This document shows, piece by piece, positions 18,001 through 21,336 of a DNA stretch of 25,404 nt. Positions within the stretch are counted from its first letter, which is position 1, and every line of letters starts with the position of its first letter. Source of the stretch: Botryllus schlosseri (taxonomy: Eukaryota > Chordata > Ascidiacea > Stolidobranchia > Styelidae); assembly GCA_000444245.1 (NCBI GenBank), contig ATSW01004747.1, forward strand, positions 1 through 25,404, read 5' to 3'. The notes beneath the pieces were generated by a model. It saw nothing but the letters and a program-made list of their open reading frames with translations, had not been told where the DNA came from and ran no database searches. The position numbers and the translations under genes were made by a program.

Positions 18001-20553
18001 CAGTATGAATCATGAGCTCATACAACACAAAGGCCAAACCTCCGAGCTCCCCACACAATATATTCTGAATACATGGGCCTGTGGCTGCCATGGGTCTCTA
18101 CTAGCTGGTAAATATTACTGAAAATCACAATCGTCTCTCTTCCTCAACTCAATTGAGACTACATGCTACCCAATTTGACTCTCGAGTTGATTTGACGCGA
18201 CATACAACTTCTGAACAAAAATATTGTTAATTACTAGCGATGATGGGCTGTAAAGTTTCATTCAATTTTCTCATTGATGTTGCTGTCAGTCATATATTTG
18301 AATTTTCTCCTTAGGCAGTGAGAGTCACAGAAATTTTGAAAACATCCATTGGAGTCTGAGTCTGTTGAAATGCTCTGACCACGACTACGAAATGTTGTCA
18401 AATGTTACTACAAAGTGTGCAGTTACAAAAGATATTAGGTTTTTCACGTAGGCTGACCTTCAAAAACTTCATTTCTTTGTGCAAGCACAATGTTTTCAAA
18501 TTCAAAAAATAGGTAATAATAGTAACGAAAATACGGTTTTCCAAGTAGATTTTCTGGAAGGTTCGATTCAGAGTCGGTATATTGAAAATCTCTTGAGTCC
18601 TTAGTAAGTGAAATCACTCCACAGCCCCGATTTACGGCCAATAATTTGACTGAATGTGTACAATTCTTCATTTTTGTATTGTCAGGGACGCTTGGCTCGT
18701 TAAACCCCGATGTCGAACCCGCAGAGCCATACGTAGATTTCACATTCTCCAGCGATGGCGTCGAAAAGAGCAGGCATTACATCTTGTTTCGTGACGGCGT
18801 CACTTCGCTGCCGATAAAGTTCAAAATTATCGACGACAACGTGCCGGAACTGAACGAGATATTTCACGTCAATCTCACATCCGTGGTGCTCGTACGGAAG
18901 TCTCCAGAAGCGATTAACTTCATACCGCCTGCTATCGGTGAGCACTTGAGTAGTTACTATATAGTATTTCTATCTATATCGTCCGCTATCGACTCAATGG
19001 AATATTTGAATCCAGTCATACAATGGCTTGGATATTACAACATATAAATGTTATCAATTAACGTGCCATGATTGGGATTCATTTGTACTGTAATCAGAAT
19101 TTATTTATAATACCGATACCACATTCTTTTGTGGTCAAACTATCGGAATCGAGCAATTTAGACACTATTTTCATTGAGTGTGCTGAGAATGTCATTTTTA
19201 GTACTATTTTTGTAAGTCAAGGGGTAAGTTTGATTGATGGACATCTGAGTCGTAGCTTTAACTCCTTTATGTCTTATCATTGCAACGTGATTCTTGCAGT
19301 AATTTGAATGGATGAAATTTCTGATTCTGATTCAGGTTCAGATGTATGAATATGTCAAAAAAAGGCTTAAAAATACTTCCGATAGACGACCTGCGTATTT
19401 AGTACTCCCGCTGCTTGCTGTCGCTGTCTGTCGCAGTGCGCGAATGTTACATTGTTCCTTACAGATTCTGAACATAGACTGTCTCAAGTGCTCATCGACG
19501 CTAACGACGGTACCAAGGGAATGATACAATTTCACGTCGACTCAGTGAACGTGACAACCAACGAGGTTGAAGTAAGGCTTTCCATATATCCTTGATTCTT
19601 TTCTTGTTATCAGTATAATAGTGCAAGCTTTTATTTGTGGTATTTCTAGGTCTGATGATTGGATTCCTGTGTTAACCTGTTCGTATTTAAGTACGCGTCA
19701 TCAATAATAATAAAGCAGTGCCTCTCACAATCATGTGAGCGTGTGACACGATATTTGGCTAAAGGCAGATATATAACATTATTTAGGTAGTGCCTGTTGT
19801 GAAATGAGTGGTTAGTGTGTGTGTCTGTCTGTGTTCCAACTGTCTATTGAATATCGCATGCATGTTAAAATTAACCTGACTATTTCCGGCTGACGCTCGT
19901 CAGCGCTTATGGGCAGGGACTAATGGAGTTTTGTATATCAACATCATCATCACCATATATAACGTCGCGTGCATAAATATTTGAATAATTCAGGCGGGCT
20001 GAAGCTTAAATATGAATGGCAATCGAAATTGTTTGGTTTTGTTTCAATATTAAAATAATGTTCAATGGTATATTGAAGTTTTTAACCTCTATCCAATAGT
20101 CTCTTCAAACTGTTTTTTGCTAATTTACTTTGATCTCAAACCCGATTTAATGCAATTGAATTCAATTCTTCTTCAATTCTGTTTTTGTGTTTTCGTGGAT
20201 GTTTTTAACGAAGTCTATTTGCTGTAGGGAAGGGACACACAAGTAACGTTGACTATCGTAAGAGAAAAGGGAACGTACGGCGATGTCTCTTTCTTTGTGT
20301 ACCCGCAAAACGGAAAAGCTGAACGCGGAAAAGACTATGAGTGCGAAGCAGAGGTGAGGCTGTTTAACTGTAATTATTTGGTGATTGAAATAATCAAGAT
20401 ACAACAACACTAAGATTGTTCGGGACTGACCAACTGTCAAAAATTCCTTGTTTCAGTCAGTTCCCCACATCTTGAATACCTTAAAATGTTTTATCCTTGC
20501 AGGATGTCACTTTTGTACAGCAGGATACCTCAGAAATCATCGAATTTACCTAA
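1..20553 (+). CDS. ADGRV1: ADGRV1 (VLGR1/GPR98) orthologue, 24 exons from the middle of the ectodomain, 5'-partial and ending early
   Basis: ADGRV1 is a very large adhesion GPCR. Its extracellular Calx-beta array binds calcium and forms fibrous links, for example the ankle links of hair cells. Joining the exons at 1-87, 1150-1353, 1913-2042, 2310-2449, 3024-3218, 3960-4186, 5959-6128, 6901-7154, 7860-8049, 8677-8933, 8997-9070, 9815-9964, 10028-10158, 11371-11628, 11981-12133, 12460-12682, 13886-14005, 14518-14712, 15457-15765, 17437-17649, 18686-18937, 19465-19571, 20228-20353 and 20503-20553 gives about 1,400 codons. Splice phases agree at every junction except 10158/11371. Nine D-D-x-x-P-E acidic motifs and repeated ANDxPYG-type linkers mark the Calx-beta units. 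Their order, and a PAN-like insert, match human ADGRV1 as recalled from memory. The stop at 20551-20553 falls inside a repeat, so the EAR, GAIN/GPS and seven-helix parts are missing. Orthology is near certain; exon edges are predictions. Confidence 0.9.
436..916. mobile_element. hAT-like non-autonomous element filled with TGACTCGAGTCA variants
   Basis: The left end CAGGGTTGTAAT and the reverse complement of the right end (CAGGGTTGAAAT) form a terminal inverted repeat. TGAGAAAT (428-435) and TGAAAAAC (917-924) match at 6 of 8 positions and may be the target duplication. The body holds runs of GAGTCAAGTC and GACTCGAGTC near both ends, with a unique centre. The rest of this intron (88-435 and 925-1149) shows nothing recognisable. 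Confidence 0.75.
1150..1353 (+). CDS. ADGRV1: ADGRV1 exon: first half of a Calx-beta repeat
   Basis: The acceptor is tttag| before base 1150 and the frame continues at phase 0 (FSSGPPPARP, then EPLVVHVKEEQGVANLLIVR and GDVTAEWRSRD). It ends SPRDYV at donor gtaaca. Human ADGRV1 has the same order (HITVEEEDGEIRLLVIRAQG, then SPEDYQ). The last ~40 bases of this exon and its donor recur in the intron from 1450. Confidence 0.87.
1354..1912 (+). repeat. Intron with two adjacent degenerate tandem duplications, the first containing the tail of the upstream exon
   Basis: Bases 1315-1447 (exon tail, donor and intron) recur at about 1450-1577. The copy still reads DTAIS, then PRDYAV, next to a gttaca donor-like site. 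A second pair of units lies at about 1563-1704 and 1705-1834 (shared blocks ATGCAATGC, CACTTATTTGAAGTT, CCAAAATAAT). Both pairs are diverged, so they are not recent. No acceptor precedes the copied exon tail, so it is probably not spliced in. Confidence 0.7.
1913..2042 (+). CDS. ADGRV1: ADGRV1 exon: second half of a Calx-beta repeat
   Basis: It reads SAAGIVKFRDGEGFKYINI, then DDDEPELEKSFFVDLLTPTGG, the classic Calx-beta C-terminal strands with the acidic calcium-site cluster D-D-D-E-P-E. It starts phase 0 after catag|. The donor GGAG|gtacat leaves phase 1. The human counterpart has FQPGERYKYIFINITDNSIP followed by ELEKSFKVEL. Confidence 0.9.
2310..2449 (+). CDS. ADGRV1: ADGRV1 exon: linker and start of a Calx-beta repeat
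   Basis: Acceptor tttcag|, phase 1. It reads AELNEASRLEVIIDPSDNAY, then GIYRFSADSLSATLHEPEAG, ending TTFK at donor gtaggt, phase 0. The DNAYGIY stretch is the inter-repeat signature. Confidence 0.87.
2450..3023. other. Intron, no recognisable feature
   Basis: This is 574 bases of AT-rich intron. No reading frame resembles a known protein, and no terminal inverted repeats or tandem repeats were seen. Confidence 0.5.
3024..3218 (+). CDS. ADGRV1: ADGRV1 exon: body of a Calx-beta repeat
   Basis: 65 codons, phase 0 at both ends (tttgtag| acceptor, gtaaga donor). It reads VIRSEGNLGETVLSWAV, then GQVQFSFGQTEAEITISVV, then ADDLPEFDEHFILELIN. Most of one repeat, with its acidic motif, lies in this single exon. 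Confidence 0.9.
3219..3959. other. Intron with a weak internal duplication
   Basis: Intron of 741 bases. Two segments at about 3711-3785 and 3826-3898 share a diverged pattern (CTGATTTTTATC, a TTTAT block, GTAAAA-TGCC, then ATTTATA-CTG), consistent with an old tandem duplication of about 115 bases. Nothing else was recognised. Confidence 0.35.
3960..4186 (+). CDS. ADGRV1: ADGRV1 exon: linker and first half of a Calx-beta repeat
   Basis: Acceptor tttcag|, phase 0. VSHGELGDSGSLVSLLTV leads to the linker PANDDPYGIVSF, followed by VEEGSENATLTVIRDGGSAG. The donor is at the GG|gtaaca position, phase 2. The frame would stop at once if the intron were read, which fixes the exon end. Confidence 0.9.
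4618..4861 (+). repeat. Old, diverged copy of the foldback transposon family (copy C)
   Basis: It shares CACCGTAAATACTAT and a GGAATTG-CCAAATTTGGTGTG block with the younger copies at 6256-6630 and 20601-21098. About 230 bases also match, in reverse orientation, the segment at 8077-8300. The left boundary is uncertain. It is too decayed to show a target duplication. Confidence 0.5.
5224..5782. mobile_element. 559-bp palindromic (long-TIR, MULE-like) DNA transposon with 11-bp target duplication
   Basis: The left arm (5224-5494) and right arm (5539-5782) are near-perfect reverse complements with only a handful of substitutions, around a 44-base spacer. The left arm carries 28 extra bases starting near 5352. 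Ends are TAGAAATTAAA and TTTAATTTCTA. The 11-mer TAGTTTTACTA lies immediately outside both ends (5213-5223 and 5783-5793). Very long inverted arms with a 9-11-bp duplication are typical of Mutator-like non-autonomous elements, but family assignment is an inference. There is no transposase gene. High arm identity suggests recent insertion or arm homogenisation. Confidence 0.85.
5959..6128 (+). CDS. ADGRV1: ADGRV1 exon: second half of a Calx-beta repeat
   Basis: It starts at phase 2 after catgatag|, restoring a glycine codon, and reads IAEPDVDFIVSETSFLMGE, then PILDDDIPEVDEDFFVQL, ending near MPSGT. Donor ACAG|gtgtga, phase 1. The human protein has ILDDDEPERSESVFIELL at this place. Confidence 0.9.
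6256..6630 (+). mobile_element. Foldback-type MITE, copy A (left arm internally shortened)
   Basis: A central hairpin is formed by CGTCGAAAAATTTGGATTAT (from 6276) and its near reverse complement ending CGACGG (about 6393). It is followed by the right outer arm ending GAGCCCTTAT. The right arm is over 85% like the end of the copy at 20601-21098 by eye. This copy keeps the centre and right arm and has lost most of the left arm. It is non-coding. Confidence 0.7.
6901..7154 (+). CDS. ADGRV1: ADGRV1 exon: linker and first half of a Calx-beta repeat
   Basis: Acceptor attccag|, phase 1. It reads ATDSPKLGVASRRMQRVVIN, then RNDNPNGIVELTSSHVTV and GTFGDVTVGVAATRG, ending YSLTSSK at donor gtaaga, phase 0. 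The human counterpart carries NSPRLG and ANDDAFGTLQL in the same order. Confidence 0.9.
7155..7859. other. Intron, no recognisable feature
   Basis: 705 bases of AT-rich intron without clear repeats, conserved reading frames or transposon ends. Confidence 0.45.
7860..8049 (+). CDS. ADGRV1: ADGRV1 exon: second half of a Calx-beta repeat plus linker
   Basis: Acceptor ccaaaag|, phase 0. VTFAEGEDRKRFPVEIIDD leads into TPEFEEYFTLHLMSDSATGG, ending KSDFPYGSL at donor TTAG|gtcagt, phase 1. All Calx-beta strands after the intron-interrupted loop are present, including the acidic motif (DDFTPEFEE). Confidence 0.9.
8077..8300 (-). repeat. Old, diverged copy of the foldback transposon family (copy D, inverted)
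   Basis: Read on the minus strand it parallels 4618-4861. Shared blocks on the plus strand here are AAATTTCACTTG, ACACACCA-ATTTG followed by TCAATTC-GACCAG, and CAAATTTC-CCACTTT. Extensive substitutions indicate age. No clear ends remain. Confidence 0.45.
8677..8933 (+). CDS. ADGRV1: ADGRV1 exon: most of a Calx-beta repeat, ending at a GC donor
   Basis: Acceptor tcttccag|, phase 1. It reads EISVAQTVVSEPTDG, then VELTVRRKGGLSGVVAVEW, ending TTKFVIK. The exon ends AAG|gcaagt, the consensus of a GC-AG intron. The next exon resumes at phase 0 with IMPDNIPEDDEY, so the GC donor gives a seamless repeat and no GT site does. Confidence 0.87.
8997..9070 (+). CDS. ADGRV1: ADGRV1 exon: acidic-motif strands of the same Calx-beta repeat
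   Basis: A short exon after a 63-base intron (acceptor cattccag|). It reads IMPDNIPEDDEYVNVKLTRI, then LPTY and two bases of an arginine codon. Donor TATCG|gtttgt, phase 2, matched by the next acceptor. Human ADGRV1 has VLADDVPEIEEVIQVQLTD here. Confidence 0.85.
9071..9814. other. Intron, no recognisable feature
   Basis: 744 bases of AT-rich intron. No transposon ends, tandem repeats or protein-like frames were seen. Confidence 0.45.
9815..9964 (+). CDS. ADGRV1: ADGRV1 exon: linker and first strands of the Calx-beta repeat before the PAN-like insert
   Basis: Acceptor tatacag|, phase 2. It reads GVIDRGHDTTSILIPAND, then FPYGTVTLENASYETTENE and LKLKVIR. Human ADGRV1 has RIANIIIPANDDPYGTVAF. 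The exon most likely ends AGAAG|gttatt, phase 2. The following 63-base intron is in frame and lacks stops, so read-through would add 21 residues. Confidence 0.83.
10028..10158 (+). CDS. ADGRV1: ADGRV1 exon: conserved YSTEEIDL segment before the PAN-like insert
   Basis: Acceptor gttttag|, phase 2. It reads AGLFGVLRVVYSTEEIDLIS, then EALERRENLVVGYFERPITV. The human sequence HFGRLLLFYSTSDIDVVALA is strikingly similar. The strong donor AACG|gtgagt leaves phase 1, which does not match the next recognised exon (phase 0). A small exon or an unusual splice site may be missing from this model. Confidence 0.85.
10204..10945. mobile_element. hAT-like non-autonomous element filled with TGACTCGAGTCA variants
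   Basis: 742 bases made of repeated GACTTGACTCGA / TGACTCGTGACTCG words. The right end is GACTTGATGTCAACACTA, related to the better-preserved end at 16808. CACAGCAT (10196-10203) and CACAGCTT (10946-10953) could be the 8-bp target duplication (7/8). The left terminal repeat is poorly preserved. No coding capacity. Confidence 0.65.
11031..11045. repeat. (AG)n microsatellite
   Basis: A short run of AG dinucleotides directly beside the 3' end of the minus-strand SINE. Confidence 0.8.
11054..11277 (-). mobile_element. tRNA-derived SINE, minus strand
   Basis: On the minus strand the head reads GGTTATGCGTCCGGCTTCTC, then GCGGTAGGTCGTGGGTTTGA TCCCC. This is a tRNA-like fold with a clear B box (GGTTTGATCCC, near 11228-11239 on the plus strand). 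A non-tRNA body follows, with a short A-rich tail. The 7-mer ACAATAT flanks both ends (11047-11053 and 11278-11284) as a likely target duplication. No function in the host gene is implied. Confidence 0.75.
11371..11628 (+). CDS. ADGRV1: ADGRV1 exon: cysteine-rich PAN/apple-like insert
   Basis: It reads WCLKSGMELQTQQPEPLQT, then CAEACMRQKACVGFVYSD, then ECAWVRSPD. The spacing C-x3-C-x5-C-x2-F and a later C-x-W resembles PAN/apple modules. Human ADGRV1 has CATLCLKEQACSAF and CFW at the same place. Acceptor caacag|, phase 0; donor AAAG|gtaggt, phase 0. The exon start could be elsewhere because the incoming phase disagrees with the upstream exon. Confidence 0.85.
11629..11980. other. Intron, no recognisable feature
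   Basis: 352 bases, AT-rich. No repeat or conserved frame was seen. Confidence 0.45.
11981..12133 (+). CDS. ADGRV1: ADGRV1 exon: Calx-beta strands with acidic motif after the PAN-like insert
   Basis: 51 codons, phase 0 at both ends (tatttcag| and AAG|gtatgg). It reads SDLLYDSQARSGMDFKPII, then LQAGQDSGDIIVQTLADDIP and ELDEFFK. The human counterpart has GSDYEPVTRQWAIMQEGDEF, then ILPDDFPEMDESF. Confidence 0.9.
12134..12459. other. Intron, no recognisable feature
   Basis: 326 bases of AT-rich intron. Nothing was identified. Confidence 0.45.
12460..12682 (+). CDS. ADGRV1: ADGRV1 exon: end of one Calx-beta repeat, linker and start of the next; GC donor
   Basis: Acceptor gtatcag|, phase 0. It reads VRILNVTVIDVESSAV, then ATITIAENDHPYGMFTLR and LSLEMVVERK. 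It ends AAAAG|gcaagt, phase 1. This is a second GC-AG donor. The next exon completes a glycine codon to give ERKGGSVGDV, as in human HRTGGSLGQV. The in-frame TGA five bases downstream excludes simple read-through. Confidence 0.88.
12985..13712. mobile_element. Decayed hAT-type transposon remnant(s) in intron
   Basis: Two segments in the same orientation look like hAT right ends: GGGGTCGCGAAGGAGCG with CTAAAAAGGTGTGAAAACCA (about 12990-13033), and GGGTCGCGGTCTAAAAGGTT with TAAGAACAACTG (about 13680-13712). They resemble the common hAT end GGGTCGCG...GGTTGAGAACCACTG. A 171-codon open frame at 13284-13799 resembles no transposase I know. The left ends were not found. Confidence 0.4.
13818..13868. 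mobile_element. Short end fragment of the TGACTCGAGTCA-type hAT-like family next to a splice acceptor
   Basis: It contains TGACTTGACTCGAGTC and ends CTCGAGCCATTACGACCCCC, which is the reverse complement of the family start CAGGGTTGTAATGACTCGAG with few changes. The fragment ends 17 bases before the exon at 13886, so its pyrimidine-rich end lies inside the 3' splice region. Confidence 0.55.
13886..14005 (+). CDS. ADGRV1: ADGRV1 exon: first half of a Calx-beta repeat
   Basis: Acceptor acttag|, phase 1. It reads GGSVGDVTVDWLVRSGQALR, then NVDFLGDDATLKFAHGETRK. Donor AAGG|gtatga, phase 1. Human ADGRV1 has GGSLGQVAVEWRVVGGTAT, then LDFIGAGEILTFAEGETKK. Confidence 0.92.
14006..14517. repeat. Intron containing a copy of a dispersed CGTCAGCAA repeat
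   Basis: Bases about 14087-14168 (TAATCGTCAGCAATTAGTAG, AGAATTG, then TACATCAACAATTG) resemble segments at 21958-22044 and, less closely, 19885-19945. The remainder of this intron shows nothing recognisable. Confidence 0.45.
14518..14712 (+). CDS. ADGRV1: ADGRV1 exon: second half of a Calx-beta repeat plus linker
   Basis: The acceptor ctcgcag| before 14518, not the AG at 14524, keeps phase 1. The junction then reads ETRKVISLSVIDDETPELNE, followed by DFKVELGETTGGAVV and ANDNAGGIVSFHPQSTVVIG. Human ADGRV1 has ETKKTVILTILDDSEPEDDE and ANDNVAGIVSFQTASRSVIG. Donor GAAG|gtaatg, phase 1. Confidence 0.93.
14860..15190 (+). mobile_element. Possible 3' end of a non-LTR retrotransposon (LINE-like)
   Basis: A segment with higher GC than its surroundings (from about 14860) continues into TAGATCGCCTAGGCCAAGG and ends with CTAATAAA and a GATGATGA-type microsatellite tail near 15160-15190. 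That is the pattern of a LINE 3' end. No reverse-transcriptase motif is present. There is one ambiguous base at 15168. Assignment is tentative. Confidence 0.25.
15457..15765 (+). CDS. ADGRV1: ADGRV1 exon: Calx-beta repeat with an expanded N-terminal segment
   Basis: Acceptor gttccag|, phase 1. It reads GNAFVTRLQVYSPETNLDKD, then GDTVRLDVARSEPAKGSCDV, then SGVVRFKPDQTRASIWIQL and IPDEEPEIKEEYSVVL. Donor TACG|gtgaga, phase 1. Before the WWEME strand it is about 20 residues longer than the human repeat and has a cysteine there. Otherwise it is collinear. Confidence 0.9.
15922..16808. mobile_element. hAT-like non-autonomous element with intact ends and TGACTCGAGTCA arrays
   Basis: A perfect 12-base inverted repeat (CAGTGTTGGGAT at the left, ATCCCAACACTG at the right) is flanked by ATATATAA (15914-15921) and ATATATAG (16809-16816), a 7/8 target duplication. 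Both subterminal regions (about 15933-16060 and 16640-16795) consist of TGACTTGACTCGAGTCA-type words. The centre is unique AT-rich DNA without a transposase frame. The ends and the 8-bp duplication fit the hAT superfamily. Confidence 0.85.
17215..17409. other. Low-quality stretch with eleven isolated ambiguous bases
   Basis: Single N characters at 17215, 17230, 17243, 17285, 17289, 17357, 17360, 17364, 17388, 17405 and 17409 mark poor base calls just upstream of the exon at 17437. The exon itself contains none. Confidence 0.95.
17437..17649 (+). CDS. ADGRV1: ADGRV1 exon: linker and first half of a Calx-beta repeat
   Basis: Acceptor ttgcag|, phase 1. It reads IPSSGSGAIDQQRSQASITI, then RGSDEPHGVFRISETSLITS, then REFG-like SRGFGSVGDVKVYFEVIP. 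Human ADGRV1 has ASDEPHGVLNF, then NREFGSLGAINVTYTTVPG. Donor CCAG|gttgga is weak but gives phase 1, matching the next exon. Confidence 0.92.
17911..17988. repeat. Two tandem copies of a 39-bp unit
   Basis: GTACAAAATATCGTACATAC... at 17911-17949 is repeated at 17950-17988 with two substitutions. The rest of this intron (17650-18685) shows nothing clear apart from a weak AACTCAATTGAG / CTCGAGTTGA segment near 18150-18190. Confidence 0.85.
18686..18937 (+). CDS. ADGRV1: ADGRV1 exon: second half of a Calx-beta repeat plus linker
   Basis: Acceptor attgtcag|, phase 1. It reads GTLGSLNPDVEPAEPYVDFT, then FKIIDDNVPELNEIFHVNLT, ending INFIPPAI. Donor ATCG|gtgagc, phase 1. Human ADGRV1 has NLAEPEVDF, then ILEDDVPELEEYFLVNLT and SFPPRLD. 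Confidence 0.93.
18938..19464. other. Intron, no recognisable feature
   Basis: 527 AT-rich bases. No transposon ends, tandem repeats or conserved frames were seen. Confidence 0.45.
19465..19571 (+). CDS. ADGRV1: ADGRV1 exon: inter-repeat linker DANDGTKGMIQF
   Basis: Acceptor cttacag|, phase 1. It reads DSEHRLSQVLIDANDGTKG, then MIQFHVDSVNVTTNEVE. Donor gtaagg, phase 0. Human ADGRV1 has DSEGLTAQVIIDANDGARG, then VIEWQQSRFEVNETHG, a very clear match. Confidence 0.93.
19572..20227. repeat. Intron with one copy of the dispersed GCTGAC-GTCAGC repeat
   Basis: Bases about 19885-19945 contain GGCTGACGCTCGTCAGCG, a 6-base hairpin stem, and then TATATCAACATCATCATCAC. The same order (GCTGACACTCGTCAG, then GTATATCAAC) occurs at 21958-22044. 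Nothing else was recognised in the 656-base intron. Confidence 0.45.
20228..20353 (+). CDS. ADGRV1: ADGRV1 exon: first half of the last Calx-beta repeat in the window
   Basis: Acceptor gctgtag|, phase 0. It reads GRDTQVTLTIVREKGTYGDV, then SFFVYPQNGKAERGKDYECE. Donor GAG|gtgagg, phase 0. Human ADGRV1 has AQRSREPLGHVSLFVYAQN, then AQVGLDYIF. Confidence 0.93.
20503..20553 (+). CDS. ADGRV1: ADGRV1 last exon present, cut short inside a Calx-beta repeat
   Basis: Acceptor ccttgcag|, phase 0. It reads DVTFVQQDTSEIIEFT and then meets TAA at 20551-20553. Human ADGRV1 continues from LHFADGERYKNVNI into the acidic motif ILDDDIPEGDEKF and then for more than half the protein. Other exons of this kind in the window run about 130-195 bases. 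Homology is lost about 50 bases before the foldback element at 20601. It is either a truncated gene or a break in the assembly. Confidence 0.75.
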   Translation, partial: DVTFVQQDTSEIIEFT

Positions 20554-20600
20554 TAATGATTACCATTTCACCGGATTTGTCATAGGAGTGTGACTGTAAA

Positions 20601-21098
20601 ATTAGGGGTCTTCAAAAATGACTTTTTTTTCTCAAATCATACTGGCTACTTGATAAAATTGTTAGGCTACCTAATGTAAGCTTACACACCAAATTTGGTT
20701 CAATTCCAACCAGTAGCCGCATTGCTACAGGAGAAGAAAGTTTCTATTTATCGTTTAAACATAAATAACAAAACATTTGAAAATTTTCTCTTCACCCCAT
20801 GAAAGTGTTAGGTTGTCTATAGAAACGATGTTAACCAAATTTGGTTCAATTCCAACCAGTGGAAGCGGAGCTATTGCCGTCGAAAAATTTGGATTATGAA
20901 TAAAATAGTATTTACGGTGACCAATTCTTTAATTATTATTTACTATAGTGGTATAGAAACTTTCTTCTTCTGTAGCAATGCGGCTACTGGCTGGAATTGA
21001 ACCAAATTTGGTGTGCAGGCTTAAATTAGGTAACCTAACAATTTTATCAAGTACCCAGCACGATTTGAGAAAAAGAGTCATTTTTAAAGACCCCTAAT
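20601..21098 (+). mobile_element. Foldback-type MITE, copy B, with ~150-bp terminal inverted repeats
   Basis: The left end ATTAGGGGTCTT and right end AAGACCCCTAAT begin arms that stay complementary for about 150 bases (ACTGGCTACTTGATAAAATT; ACACCAAATTTGGTTCAATT; GCATTGCTACAGGAGAAGAA). Inside lie part of an inner arm and the CGTCGAAAAATTTGG centre shared with 6256-6630. A TA may be duplicated at the ends, but this is ambiguous because the ends are palindromic with it. It fills the gap between the truncated ADGRV1 and the TTC17-like exons. Confidence 0.8.
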
Positions 21099-21243
21099 GT
21101 ACATCCTGCACTCATGGCATGTATATGCACAGACTGTGCGTATGTATATCACGAGACGGTGTATATGCCGCAAAAATGTGAAGGTCAAAATGTACAACGT
21201 CCTATAGTTTACCCGCTACAACGCGGTCGTTTTGTTGTTACAG

Positions 21244-21336
21244 GATATGCTGATGCATCTCAACGACGGGGTTATATGGCCGCGAGACGTGGGACACAGG
21301 CTACAACAGGCGATCACAAAGTCTCTAGTCGAAAAG
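21244..21336 (+). CDS. TTC17: TTC17-like exon: helical segment before the TPRs
   Basis: 31 codons, phase 0 at both ends (ttgttacag| and AAG|gtagct). It reads DMLMHLNDGVIWPRDVGHR, then LQQAITKSLVEK. It corresponds to human RINNYTIPEEEIGSFLFHAI. It is the first TTC17-like exon after the foldback element. Confidence 0.75.

Noticed and set aside
20551-20553. TAA as the natural C terminus of a short secreted ADGRV1
   Set aside because: Not accepted as the default. The stop falls in the middle of a conserved Calx-beta strand with no terminal exon features, and the sequence beyond is a transposon and then another gene's middle.
20491-21115. Possible inverted copy of TGCAGGATGT on either side of the foldback element
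   Set aside because: Only about ten bases match (near 20499-20508 and 21102-21112) and the similarity does not extend, so chance is likely.
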